Source of the DNA: Cloacimonetes bacterium UBA5835
GTDB lineage: Bacteria; Cloacimonadota; Cloacimonadia; Cloacimonadales; Cloacimonadaceae
Length of the DNA: 11,438 bases
Assembly: GCA_002432865.1 (NCBI GenBank)
Contig: DJGX01000040.1
Coordinates: 1 to 11,438 of the forward strand
Direction of reading: 5' to 3'
The translations under genes were made by a program, and so were the position numbers. The notes beneath the pieces are model-generated. The model worked only from the letters and a program-made list of their open reading frames with translations, was not told where the DNA came from and did not search any database. Positions 1 through 8,596 of the stretch are shown here, piece after piece. The stretch's first letter is position 1. Every line of letters begins with the position of its first letter.

Positions 1-158
1 ATTTCTTCTAATCCTTCTTTAACAGCTCGATCACCCTTGCCACGAATGACAAAACGAATCCCTTGGACACTTACACAACCTATATATCTATATAACAGTT
101 CGTTATAACTTATCCACATCGTTTTTTTGCGGGAATGCCTAGAAAGTAGGAAGCCCAT
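1..158 (-). CDS. Unrecognised protein, N-terminal part (runs off left edge)
   Basis: The minus strand has an open frame from the left edge up to a TAG at 198-200. Its translation looks protein-like: basic and aromatic residues alternate with beta-type stretches such as FVIRGKGD, followed by an acidic helix AVKEGLEE at the edge. Possible ATG starts are at 158 (beginning MGFLLSRHSRKK) and 119 (beginning MWISYNELLYRY); neither has a clear Shine-Dalgarno sequence. The sensible-looking frame continues upstream of both (IKDGKFIVYG), so the real start may lie further up or the gene may be broken at its 5' end. I do not recognise the family. It has the same orientation as the guanine deaminase and starts about 150 bases beyond its stop, so it could be the next gene of the operon or independent. 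Only about 50 residues are visible. Confidence 0.4.
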   Translation of the reverse strand, partial: MGFLLSRHSRKKTMWISYNELLYRYIGCVSVQGIRFVIRGKGDRAVKEGLEE

Positions 159-304
159 CCCATAGACTATAAATTTTCCATCCTTTATATAGTGTAGCTA
201 TATTATTTATCATAGAACGGTTTTACAAGACAGCAAAAATAGTACTTAACTGCTTTGATTCATATTTATGGCTCTTCTGCTATTTCGGGAACCGAAAAAA
301 ACAT
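159..304. other. Intergenic gap after guanine deaminase
   Basis: This short AT-rich gap lies between the guanine deaminase stop and the partial gene at the left edge. It contains a six-pair perfect hairpin with a three-base loop at 283-297 (TTTCGG, loop GAA, CCGAAA). On the minus strand, which is the direction of the operon, the T-run comes before the hairpin rather than after it, so this is not a standard intrinsic terminator. A weak promoter-like pair on the minus strand is TTGTAA at 222-227 and TAATAT 17 bases downstream; each matches the consensus at four of six positions. Nothing else is supported. Confidence 0.35.
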
Positions 305-1516
305 CTAAAGTTCTTTGCCGCCAACAAGTGTATGGGTAATAGTAAAATCACTTTCGCAAAAGACAAGTTTAGAAATTATATTATCGTCTACAAGAAAATC
401 TTCGGCTGGTTCGATAAAGACTATATCGGCTTCTTTTCCTGTTTCCAAAGAGCCTATTTCGCTATCCAAACCAAGTAATCTTGCACTGCCTAAAGTTATA
501 TAATAAAGTGCCTTAGCAGCTGAAACAGGTTCCCAGCTTTGGCGGTAATTCATCATTTTTGTATGATATAACATATTTATTGTAGTTCCTGATCCTACAT
601 CGCTTCCTAAACCGTATGCAATTCCTTTTTCTTCAATTCTTTTTATTGGGAATTCTCCACTTTTCAGAAAGAAGTTGGAATCTGGACAGTGAGCTATTTT
701 ACATTTATTTTCAGCAAGTAATTGTAATTCACTATCCTCTAAATGAATACAGTGAGCAAAGATACTGTGTTCGCTAAGCAGACCAGCTTTTTCATAAACC
801 AGAGTATAATTATCAAAACCGAACAGTTCTTTCACTAAGTTCAATTCAGCTTTGTTTTCCGAGAGGTGAGTTTGAATCCAGGCATTATGTTTTTTAGCAA
901 ATTTACCAATCTCTTGCATTAGTTCCATTGAACAGGTTGGGGCAAAACGAGGAGTAAATACATAATCAAGTTTAGCATTTTTGTTATGCCATTTTTCATA
1001 AAGGAGGAAACTATCTTCAATCGCTTTATGGCTGTCTTGTTTAAGAGGTTCCGGACAATTTTTATCCATCAAGGTCATTCCAATTAGAGCCCGGATTCCT
1101 ATTTCTGAGGCAATTTCGAATGCTGTATTACAGGCTTCAAAAAAAGGTGCAGTATAAATTACTGCAGTAGTTGTTCCATCTTTCAGCAAGGCAGAAAAAA
1201 AATCTCTACTAAGCTTTTGGGCATATTCATTATCTTTAGAACGAGCTTCTTCCGGAAAAACATATTTATTTAACCAAGGGAGTAATGCGGGCTCATATAA
1301 ACCGCGAATATAATATTGACTTAAATGAATGTGCAAATCAATGAAACCTGGTAAAGCAAATTGATGAGAAAGGTCTTCATCTACAATTCCCTGAAATTCT
1401 TGCTTGGGAATTATAGCCGTTATTTTACTACCTTCAATACTGATAACTTGTTCTGGTAGAAATTGTATCACTTCGCAGGAAACAGGATTGATAACATTGG
1501 TCAGGATGTTTTTCAT
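305..1516 (-). CDS. guaD: Guanine deaminase (amidohydrolase superfamily)
   Basis: Predicted cytosolic zinc enzyme that deaminates guanine to xanthine and ammonia in purine salvage or degradation. The 403-residue protein has the amidohydrolase layout: a small N-terminal beta domain, then the metal motif PGFIDLHIH (His62 and His64), the block TPRFAPTCS at 188-196, THLSEN with His217 and Glu220, AHCIH with His255, AHCPDSNFFLKSG at 275-287, and GLGSDVGSG with Asp306. The RFAP-CS block and HCP-SN-FL-SG are typical of guanine deaminases rather than of cytosine deaminases or TRZ/ATZ hydrolases, and the length is slightly under the usual 430-450. All metal ligands expected for the family are present. 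The ATG at 1516 lies just downstream of the propeller gene stop, with AAGGA about ten bases ahead. It is the last gene of the tight operon. Exact substrate preference is inferred from motifs only. Confidence 0.88.
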   Translation of the reverse strand: MKNILTNVINPVSCEVIQFLPEQVISIEGSKITAIIPKQEFQGIVDEDLSHQFALPGFIDLHIHLSQYYIRGLYEPALLPWLNKYVFPEEARSKDNEYAQKLSRDFFSALLKDGTTTAVIYTAPFFEACNTAFEIASEIGIRALIGMTLMDKNCPEPLKQDSHKAIEDSFLLYEKWHNKNAKLDYVFTPRFAPTCSMELMQEIGKFAKKHNAWIQTHLSENKAELNLVKELFGFDNYTLVYEKAGLLSEHSIFAHCIHLEDSELQLLAENKCKIAHCPDSNFFLKSGEFPIKRIEEKGIAYGLGSDVGSGTTINMLYHTKMMNYRQSWEPVSAAKALYYITLGSARLLGLDSEIGSLETGKEADIVFIEPAEDFLVDDNIISKLVFCESDFTITHTLVGGKEL

Positions 1517-1518
1517 AT

Positions 1519-4182
1519 TTACTTTATCCTTATGTTAACTACTTTTCCTTTGTTTATACCAAAATGCAATTCCGGAGCATTTTGAGAGCCTGTTCCTTTA
1601 GCACTGCAAAGCTCCCTGATTAATGTTTTTTGCTTATGAAAAGGTCTTTTTATAGTTACTTCCACTCTTGTTCCAAAAGCGGGGGTATTGGGAACTTTAT
1701 CATAATTATTTGTATCGGTTACCAGCTCTACGATATCATTTTTCCAAACTGGTTTTACATAAAGAGCGTTATTATTGGTTACTGTTTTGTTTTGTAATAT
1801 CTTAGCTCCATTACCACTCCCAACCACAAGATCAATTAACCCATCCCTGTTTAAATCAGCAGAGGCATTTCCCCAACCGTTATAAACTCGTGCTCCCGAA
1901 AGCCAGGTTATATCTTCAAAAGTGCCATCGCCTTTATTATGATACAGGTAGCTGCGTTCATTATCGTAAACCGAAGTAATGAATAAATCCAGATAGCCAT
2001 CGTTATCAGCATCAAAAAATAGAGGATCACTGTGCAATTCATCATAAGTAATTCCTGCTTGTTCAGTTACATTGGTAAACTGCCAAAAGTAAATAGTGTC
2101 ATTTTCTACTACTCTGTAAGTTAAACCATCGTTTCTAAGCAGCATACTGATATCGGAAATATCTATATAACGGGGATGAGCCAAATTTGCTACAAATAAA
2201 TCCAAATCACCATCGTTATCATAATCGCCCCAATCTGCTCCAATACTGTGTCCATAATAGCCATTTTTATATATTCCATCTAAACCGTATAAAGCTGCTA
2301 CATCCACGAAAATATCATCATTTTGTTTCCAGCAAAAATTACGGCTCAAACGATAGTTGGTTACATAAATTTCCTGTTTGCCATCATTATCAAAATCAGC
2401 AGGAGCTACACCTCTTCCAGGCAAGCCAGGTTTGTCTGAATAATACGGTTCACGAAATCCATAATTATAGCTTTGATCAGTAAAAAAGCTATCTTTATTT
2501 TCCCAGAAGAAATCAGGAAAACCTGCCCGCTTTTGCCAGATTTCATAATTAGCAGCATAGAGTGATGGATATCCAGTTTTGTTAATATCAATCCAAGCAA
2601 CGGCTTCAGTTGGATAAGTATCATCAATATCACCAGCGCGTTCATTAACATTTACAAAGCTGGTATTATCAATATTTTTCATTAGTTGATCGCCTCTCCC
2701 AACCGAGGAATGACTGTAGGAAACAAAATCCAGTAATCCATCTTTGTTAAAATCTGCAAAGATACCTCCATTGCTGTGTAAATCGGTTAAGCCTACGCTA
2801 TCCGTAACCTCTGAGAATTGCATATTACCGGTATTTTTATATAGATATTTTCCGTTGAATAGGATATCTACTAACCCATCAGAATTATAATCCGCTAAGG
2901 CAACACGAGTGTAACCCTTTTTATTTAAATTTGCCTTATCACTTAAATCTTCAAAACAGATACCTTTATAGATAGCTATTTTTTGCATCCATTGCAGCGG
3001 TTCTTCTTTAATCTTAAGGTCGCGATGCAAGTTTTGTATAATTGCCATTGCTTCAACATCATAACGATTACGAGGTGAACCTAATATTAAACACTGGGTA
3101 AGTTGATTTGCTGCTTTTTGTTTATCTGTTTTCTTGCCTGTAAGAAGTAATACTTTTGCCATCCAGAAATGTTCTTCTGCTTGTTCACCACGATTATTAT
3201 TAGTAAAATGAACTTTATTTTGGAGAGCAAGTAATTCCTTTTGCTGTTTCAGGTTGCTTTTATCCAAAACCGGAGTTTCCACTTCATCTCCATAAAGACC
3301 ATAGGGGAGAACTAAACGATAATATTGCAATTTTACCTGTTGCTGTAAAACCCTGGCTTTCCAATCCTCTGCTAAATATAAATCGTAAAGCAGGGTCTGT
3401 TCTTTATCTGACATTGCTTTAGCCAGATATTTATCAGATAAATCTAAGAGATCTTCTGTGCCTGTAAAGTCCCTTCGAAAAGTAGGTGATAGTAAAAATA
3501 AGGATGATATATAGGCAGAAGGGGGGTCTAAATTTTCAAGGGGAGGCAGGGATTCAATTAAACCAGCCCAATTTTTACGGTTGGCAAGGTTATATAGTTT
3601 ATAATATAGGGCTATAGAACGGTATTGGGAATTTGGGTATCTGTTATCGAATTCTTGCAGTTTTAACAGAGCAAGAGAATCACTTTGCTCGATACTAATT
3701 TCATCAATCAGATCCTTCGCCATTGCCTCAATAATTGTGTTATATTTTTCTGAAGCAGCAACTTGAGAGAAAAGTTCCTCTTCACTGCAATTTTTGGTAT
3801 AATATAACCAGACATTTTTATCCAGAGGATCGGTTAGAGCTTGAGTTATTGAATCAATATCGTTATATAGGGTAAGGGAATCTACTTCAGATGATTCACA
3901 CAAAAAAAGCCATTGCAAGGCATCTTCCAAAGAGTGATAGTCTTTTGCTAAACGCTTATGACATTGTTTAGCAATATCTTGTAGATATGCTCTATGGGCA
4001 TAATAGAGAACCGTATCAAGGTCTTCTTCATCACCCGTTTTAATCTTTTTTTGAATTGTATCATAGTGTTTGGCAAGTAACTGAAATTGTTCCTTGTCAC
4101 ATAAAAATCTTATCTCTTCATTGGTTATAGCAAAAATGCTCACAGTAAACAGAATAAGGATAATTAAATGTAAGTACTTCAT
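1519..4182 (-). CDS. Exported FG-GAP/VCBS propeller protein with ASPIC/UnbV C-terminus
   Basis: An 887-residue protein. A hydrophobic signal peptide occupies residues 1-19 (MKYLHLIILILFTVSIFA), so it is exported to the envelope or beyond. Residues 20 to about 405 are acidic, helix-rich and tetratricopeptide-like in texture; I cannot assign a family. From about 410 to 800 there are seven calcium-type loops of the D-x-D-x-D-G-x-x-D kind, starting at 431, 477, 532, 596, 653, 724 and 776, which predicts a seven-bladed propeller of the FG-GAP/VCBS type. The loop at 532 (DINKTGYPS) is degenerate and probably binds no metal. Residues 834-887 match the ASPIC/UnbV domain (FGTRVEV, then GTGSQNAPELHFGI). 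Such proteins are exported and often mediate binding; the ligand here is unknown. AGGA lies seven bases before the ATG. It starts 2 bases after the Hsp33 stop and ends 2 bases before guanine deaminase. Confidence 0.88.
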   Translation of the reverse strand: MKYLHLIILILFTVSIFAITNEEIRFLCDKEQFQLLAKHYDTIQKKIKTGDEEDLDTVLYYAHRAYLQDIAKQCHKRLAKDYHSLEDALQWLFLCESSEVDSLTLYNDIDSITQALTDPLDKNVWLYYTKNCSEEELFSQVAASEKYNTIIEAMAKDLIDEISIEQSDSLALLKLQEFDNRYPNSQYRSIALYYKLYNLANRKNWAGLIESLPPLENLDPPSAYISSLFLLSPTFRRDFTGTEDLLDLSDKYLAKAMSDKEQTLLYDLYLAEDWKARVLQQQVKLQYYRLVLPYGLYGDEVETPVLDKSNLKQQKELLALQNKVHFTNNNRGEQAEEHFWMAKVLLLTGKKTDKQKAANQLTQCLILGSPRNRYDVEAMAIIQNLHRDLKIKEEPLQWMQKIAIYKGICFEDLSDKANLNKKGYTRVALADYNSDGLVDILFNGKYLYKNTGNMQFSEVTDSVGLTDLHSNGGIFADFNKDGLLDFVSYSHSSVGRGDQLMKNIDNTSFVNVNERAGDIDDTYPTEAVAWIDINKTGYPSLYAANYEIWQKRAGFPDFFWENKDSFFTDQSYNYGFREPYYSDKPGLPGRGVAPADFDNDGKQEIYVTNYRLSRNFCWKQNDDIFVDVAALYGLDGIYKNGYYGHSIGADWGDYDNDGDLDLFVANLAHPRYIDISDISMLLRNDGLTYRVVENDTIYFWQFTNVTEQAGITYDELHSDPLFFDADNDGYLDLFITSVYDNERSYLYHNKGDGTFEDITWLSGARVYNGWGNASADLNRDGLIDLVVGSGNGAKILQNKTVTNNNALYVKPVWKNDIVELVTDTNNYDKVPNTPAFGTRVEVTIKRPFHKQKTLIRELCSAKGTGSQNAPELHFGINKGKVVNIRIK

Positions 4183-4184
4183 TG

Positions 4185-5060
4185 TTATTCCTGTAGTTGT
4201 TTAATTAGTTGTTGAATATCTTCTGCAGTAAAATCATAAACTTTATTGCAATATAGACATACAGGTTTAATGCCTTCCTTCATGGTTTGCAATTCTTCTT
4301 TTCCTAATAGTAATAATGCCTTGCTGAAAAGTTCAGAACTGCAATTACAATGGTAGGCAATATCTTTTTCTTCGTTAATCTGCCATTGTATTCCTTTAAA
4401 AACAAAGCGGGAAAGAACATCTGGGATGGAAAGTCCCATATCCATTAAATCGCTCAAGTTAGGTGTTAGATTCAAATTTTCATTTATAATGTCTGCTGTT
4501 TTTTCGTCAGCAAAAGGTAATTGCTGAATAATAAAACCCCCTGCTGCACGTACTTTGGCTGTTTTATCGATTAGAACACCTAAGTTTACAGCTGTAGGAA
4601 TCTGTTCCGATTGTTGAAAGTAATAGGCAAGGTCTTCAGCAATTTCACCACTGATAAGTTCGGTTGTGCTAAGATATGATCTTATCCCTTTCAGGTCTCT
4701 ACTTATAGTTAATGTCCCCTTACCAATGGCTTTACCTACTTTAAAATTATCTTCTCGATTATTATAAAAGAGCTGAGGCTTTTTTGTGTAACCTCTTAAG
4801 CGTCCATCCTGAGTGCAGATAACGATTGCACCTTTTATATCTCCTTCGCAATCTATGCGCATTGTAACCTCACTACCTTCATCTTTTAAATCCCAGGAAA
4901 GCATCGCTGCAGCAGAAATCATCCTTCCTAAAAGTAAAGTGGCGAGAGGAGAAAGATCATGTAGATCACGGACAGTTTGAACACAGTTTGTACTTTGCAC
5001 AGCAAAAATCCGAAAATTATTATGATGTGCAGTTCCGCGAATAAGATAATCTTTATTCAT
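4185..5060 (-). CDS. hslO: Hsp33 redox-regulated chaperone
   Basis: This is the cytosolic holdase chaperone that is switched on when oxidation releases zinc from its C-terminal cysteines and unfolds a linker, protecting proteins from aggregation during oxidative or bleach stress. The 291-residue length is normal for the family. The N-terminal domain carries family blocks such as LLGRMISAAAMLSWDLK (43-59) and GDIKGAIV (73-80). The zinc centre is complete, with Cys238-x-Cys240 (HCNCS) and Cys268-x-x-Cys271 (CLYC), followed by a short helical tail. The ATG at 5060 has AAGGA eight bases upstream, which supports the start, and it overlaps the end of the SpoIID-domain gene by 8 bases, suggesting coupled translation. 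An intact redox switch suggests that the host meets oxidants at least occasionally. Assignment is secure; membership in this operon is inferred from spacing. Confidence 0.95.
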   Translation of the reverse strand: MNKDYLIRGTAHHNNFRIFAVQSTNCVQTVRDLHDLSPLATLLLGRMISAAAMLSWDLKDEGSEVTMRIDCEGDIKGAIVICTQDGRLRGYTKKPQLFYNNREDNFKVGKAIGKGTLTISRDLKGIRSYLSTTELISGEIAEDLAYYFQQSEQIPTAVNLGVLIDKTAKVRAAGGFIIQQLPFADEKTADIINENLNLTPNLSDLMDMGLSIPDVLSRFVFKGIQWQINEEKDIAYHCNCSSELFSKALLLLGKEELQTMKEGIKPVCLYCNKVYDFTAEDIQQLIKQLQE

Positions 5061-6549
5061 CCATCCAGTCCTTATTTATAGTCGTTGTAGGATAGTAATG
5101 CTGTAAAATATCATGATAGTTATCTCCCTCACGTGCTTTTTTTAAAGCTCCAACCTGACACATTCCAACTCCATGTCCAGCACCTCTACCTTTTACATTA
5201 ACACTTGCTTTGGGGATAATGACAGTAATTCCATTATTCTCTGTGTAATTACCTTCAATATAAAAAAACGAAGAAAGGAGATTACCAAATATATACCTGA
5301 TTTGATACTCGTTATTATAAGTAACTGTTTCATTACCAATTAGTTTCATATTTGTAATCCGTCCGGAATTTCCTCTTTTATGAATCTCGATTCTATTTAT
5401 ATAGGCAAGGCCTGCATTATCAGCTATCTGTTTTAATGGTATACTTTTATGCCAGGAAAGAGCACCGCGTTCCCAAGAACTCATCCCTTCCGTAGAAAGC
5501 TGCTCATCAATCCATCTGCGAGTATCTGATTCTTTAGTCAGATCATATTCTTCAGCTTCGCTAATGCAAATTACTCCATTTAGATGGTCAACCGGTTTTC
5601 CCTTCCAAATAATACTGGAGGCATCTGTTTTTCCTCCACAGCAACTATGATAAGTTGCCTCAGCAAGATTATCATTTATTAATAAGACCTCAGAAGCACA
5701 ACCATAAACGGCTCGTAGAATGTGTTCATCTTGTAAATATTTACCCTTATAAACCTGACAATGAGTTGTGTTGCACAAATCATAACCATCTACCTTGTGT
5801 TTATTATTCAGCAGTAAATTTAAGGCATGAGTTCTTGCTGCAACTGCTTGTGCCTTAAGTGCTTCCATATCTGCATTGTTACCTATCTCATTTTGCACCA
5901 CACCAGCAAGATAGTTTTCCAGAGGCAGGAATTGATTCAAAACAATCTTCTTTTTAACAGTTTTCAAGATAAAATCGCCATTATAGCCGTAACTATTCGA
6001 ATTAAAATATAGATCAGTATCGGAATGTATTTTCAAAGGTGTTTCCATAAAGCAGATATTACCCTTGGCATCTTGAATCTGTACTGTAGTATTAATAAGC
6101 TGCACTTCTTTTATTTTATCAAGGGGGATATTATATAAAGATGCATACTGAAGAGCTTCTTCTTCTGTGTTAAAACTCTCTGCTTGAAAGTGCTGCAACT
6201 CCGTTTTAATTTTCAAATGCGAATTTTCCCAGGCAAAAAAATTCCGCACTACAGCATTTTTATCATCCAAGGGTTCAGATATTATTTCAGTATAGTCCAA
6301 TATAGCATAACGAACCGTTTTTTCAGGATTTACTATGAAAAAATAGACATCTGAATCAAAGCTGCGAGAAATGAGTCCATCCATTTCAGAAACTGTTATT
6401 TTTTCATCTTTCCTTTCAGAAGTAATACTTAGAGTAGGAGAAGCAGCCAGATTAATCTCCAAATATAATTCTCCATCCCTAAATTGAGCTCCCCAAAGTA
6501 GGGGAATAAAAAGTAACAGAAGGATAAATAAGCAGTTACACTTCAGCAT
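5053..6549 (-). CDS. SpoIID/LytB-domain protein, exported
   Basis: SpoIID in Bacillus is a lytic transglycosylase acting on peptidoglycan stripped of stem peptides; relatives occur widely in non-sporulating bacteria. I place the start at 6549, giving 498 residues, because the protein then opens directly with a signal peptide (MLKCNCLFILLLLFIPLLWG). The upstream ATG at 6594 would put 15 charged residues before it and overlap metG by 35 bases. Neither start has a clear Shine-Dalgarno sequence. In the 498-residue numbering, a divergent N-terminal region precedes the core, which begins near 196 with LPLENYLAGVVQNEIGNNA. The expected catalytic Glu is about 211, followed by EALKAQAVAARTHA, CNTTHCQVYKG, SCCGGKTDASS and, near 454, GRGAGHGVGMCQVGA. 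All core family blocks are present. It lies 10 bases after metG and overlaps hslO by 8 bases. The role is probably envelope remodelling, not sporulation, because no sporulation gene is visible. Confidence 0.88.
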   Translation of the reverse strand: MLKCNCLFILLLLFIPLLWGAQFRDGELYLEINLAASPTLSITSERKDEKITVSEMDGLISRSFDSDVYFFIVNPEKTVRYAILDYTEIISEPLDDKNAVVRNFFAWENSHLKIKTELQHFQAESFNTEEEALQYASLYNIPLDKIKEVQLINTTVQIQDAKGNICFMETPLKIHSDTDLYFNSNSYGYNGDFILKTVKKKIVLNQFLPLENYLAGVVQNEIGNNADMEALKAQAVAARTHALNLLLNNKHKVDGYDLCNTTHCQVYKGKYLQDEHILRAVYGCASEVLLINDNLAEATYHSCCGGKTDASSIIWKGKPVDHLNGVICISEAEEYDLTKESDTRRWIDEQLSTEGMSSWERGALSWHKSIPLKQIADNAGLAYINRIEIHKRGNSGRITNMKLIGNETVTYNNEYQIRYIFGNLLSSFFYIEGNYTENNGITVIIPKASVNVKGRGAGHGVGMCQVGALKKAREGDNYHDILQHYYPTTTINKDWMDE

Positions 6550-6559
6550 AGTGTACAGA

Positions 6560-8596
6560 TCATTGCACAACTGAACCGGGATTTCCTTCACCATCAGGAT
6601 TAAGGACTAATAATCTCCCGTTCGCATTGGCAGCTAAAATCATCCCTTGAGAGTTTATTCCTCGTATTTTACGGGGTTCCAAGTTTACCAACATTAAAAT
6701 AGTTTTGCCAATTAAATCTTGAGGTTCATAATCGGCTGCAATACCGGCAACCAATTCGCGTGTTTCAATTCCAATATCCACTTGTAGTTTTAATAATTTA
6801 TCGGTATTGGGAATTTTTTCTGCAGTCAAAACCTTTGCCAAGCGAAAATCGAGCTTAGAAAAATCATCATAGCTGATTAATTCCTTCAATGGAGCTATCT
6901 TGGAAGTGGCAAACTCTACTTTATCGCCTTCATTGATTTTTGTTTGTAAATGCAATTTTGCAATTTGTGCCTCAATTTCCTTATCTTCGATTTTGTGAAA
7001 GAGGGGCTTAATATCTGTTAACTTTATATCATCCAATATGTTATATGCTTCATTGAACAGAAATTGATCGCTTAACCCCATCATTTCTCTAAGTTTAAGC
7101 ATAGAACTTGGTAAAATGGGAAATAAGGCAACAGATATTTTTGCCAGCAAATTAGCGCAAACATATAAGGTTTCGTTTACTGCTTCTCTATTTTCTTTAA
7201 GGATAGCCCAGGGTTTATTTTCATCAAAATAGCGGTTTCCCAAGCGTGCTATATCCATTATTAAACGGGTATTTTTCTTAACCTGATAGTCCAGATAACA
7301 TTCCTCTATTTCTTTTAAGATGGCATCTGCTTCGTCGATTATCAGTTTAGCCGATTTACTTAACGAACAGGCAGTTATTTTCCCTTCAAAGTTTTTATTG
7401 GCAAAGGCAAAGACTCTATTAGCCAAATTGCCCAGCGTATTATTTAGGTCTGTATTTATCTTACTTTGAAAATCCTTAAAACAAAAATCGGAATCTTGCT
7501 TTTCAGGAGCATTAACTGCTAGATAATATCTCAGATATTCACCCTCAAAATCTTGCAGAAATTCATCAACCCAAATTGCCCAATTTTTACTTGTAGATAT
7601 TTTCTCTCCTTCCAAATTCATAAATTCGTTGGCAGGAATATCATAAGGCAGGCAATATTTTTTATCTTGTCCCATCAACATTGCAGGCCAAATTAAAGAA
7701 TGAAATATGATGTTGTCTTTACCAATAAAATGAATCAAGCGAGTTTCAGGATTTAGCCAATATTCTTTCCATTTTTCAGGTTGACCAATTTTTTCTGCCC
7801 ATTCAACTGTAGAAGAAATATACCCAATGGGAGCATCGAACCATACATATAGAACTTTACCTTTTGCCTCTGGAAGAGGAACAGGAACTCCCCAAGATAG
7901 ATCTCGAGTAATGGAACGTTCAACTAAACCTTGATCCAATAATCCAAATATAAAATTCCGCACATTTTCTTTCCAGTAATCTTTCGTAGAAAGCCATCTT
8001 TTTAATTTATCGCGAAAACCATCCAGCTGCAGAAACCAGTGTTTTGTCTCTTTAATTACAGGAGTTGAACCACAAATCTTACATTTAGGCTCTTGCAATG
8101 TTGTTGTTTCGTAAATTTGACCACATTTATCACATTGATCACCTCTGGCATTACTGGCTCCGCAACGAGGACACAATCCTTCCACATATCTATCGGGTAA
8201 ATAGCGTTTATCGTGTTCACAATAGAATTGTAGCGTAATTTTGGGCTTGATAAAGTCCTTATTGTATAATTGTAAAAAGAACTCTGAAGCAAGTTTATAG
8301 TGTGGTGGACGCGCTGTTCCGCTAAAATTATCAAATTCAATACCAATACCATCAAATGCCTCTTTAATGCTTTGATGATAACGGTTTACTACTTCTTGAG
8401 GTGTAATTCCTTCTTTATCAGCAGTTATTGAAATCGGAGTGCCATGTTCATCTGTTCCACAAATGTAAATCACATCCTCATCTTTTAAACGCAAGTAACG
8501 GACAAAGATGTCAGCTGGTAAATAAGCTCCAGCAATATGTCCGATATGTAATCTTCCATTAGCATAGGGTAGAGCACTGGTAATTAAGTATTTCAT
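6560..8596 (-). CDS. metG: Methionyl-tRNA synthetase with C-terminal tRNA-binding domain
   Basis: Charges tRNA-Met with methionine in the cytosol; essential. The 678-residue length fits the dimeric form. The class I signature HIGH lies at 17-20 after LPYANGRL. The zinc-knuckle insertion at 126-175 has Cys126, then the pairs Cys142/Cys145, Cys155/Cys158 and Cys172/Cys175, as in the zinc-binding MetG types. The second signature is KISTSK at 332-337, in the context GEKISTSKNWAIWV, a variant of KMSKS that I associate with archaeal and several bacterial MetG proteins. After the anticodon-binding helical domain, residues from about 577 to 678 form an EMAP/Trbp111-like OB fold (DFRLAKVL, DKLLKLQVDIG, then RKIRGINSQGMILAA). 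The ATG at 8596 overlaps the aspartate kinase stop by 4 bases (ATGA) and is preceded by GAGGAAAAG, a good ribosome-binding site. Confidence 0.97.
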   Translation of the reverse strand: MKYLITSALPYANGRLHIGHIAGAYLPADIFVRYLRLKDEDVIYICGTDEHGTPISITADKEGITPQEVVNRYHQSIKEAFDGIGIEFDNFSGTARPPHYKLASEFFLQLYNKDFIKPKITLQFYCEHDKRYLPDRYVEGLCPRCGASNARGDQCDKCGQIYETTTLQEPKCKICGSTPVIKETKHWFLQLDGFRDKLKRWLSTKDYWKENVRNFIFGLLDQGLVERSITRDLSWGVPVPLPEAKGKVLYVWFDAPIGYISSTVEWAEKIGQPEKWKEYWLNPETRLIHFIGKDNIIFHSLIWPAMLMGQDKKYCLPYDIPANEFMNLEGEKISTSKNWAIWVDEFLQDFEGEYLRYYLAVNAPEKQDSDFCFKDFQSKINTDLNNTLGNLANRVFAFANKNFEGKITACSLSKSAKLIIDEADAILKEIEECYLDYQVKKNTRLIMDIARLGNRYFDENKPWAILKENREAVNETLYVCANLLAKISVALFPILPSSMLKLREMMGLSDQFLFNEAYNILDDIKLTDIKPLFHKIEDKEIEAQIAKLHLQTKINEGDKVEFATSKIAPLKELISYDDFSKLDFRLAKVLTAEKIPNTDKLLKLQVDIGIETRELVAGIAADYEPQDLIGKTILMLVNLEPRKIRGINSQGMILAANANGRLLVLNPDGEGNPGSVVQ

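Noticed and set aside
110..118. DnaA box as evidence for a replication origin
   Set aside because: Only one perfect box, no cluster, no AT-rich unwinding element beside it and no origin-linked genes.
283..297. Six-pair hairpin just beyond the guanine deaminase stop, considered as the operon terminator
   Set aside because: In the direction of the operon the T-run precedes the stem and no T-run follows it; the loop is only three bases.
2187..2651. Open frames on both strands inside the propeller gene
   Set aside because: They are shadows of the repeated Asp/Asn-rich calcium-loop codons and carry no motifs of their own.
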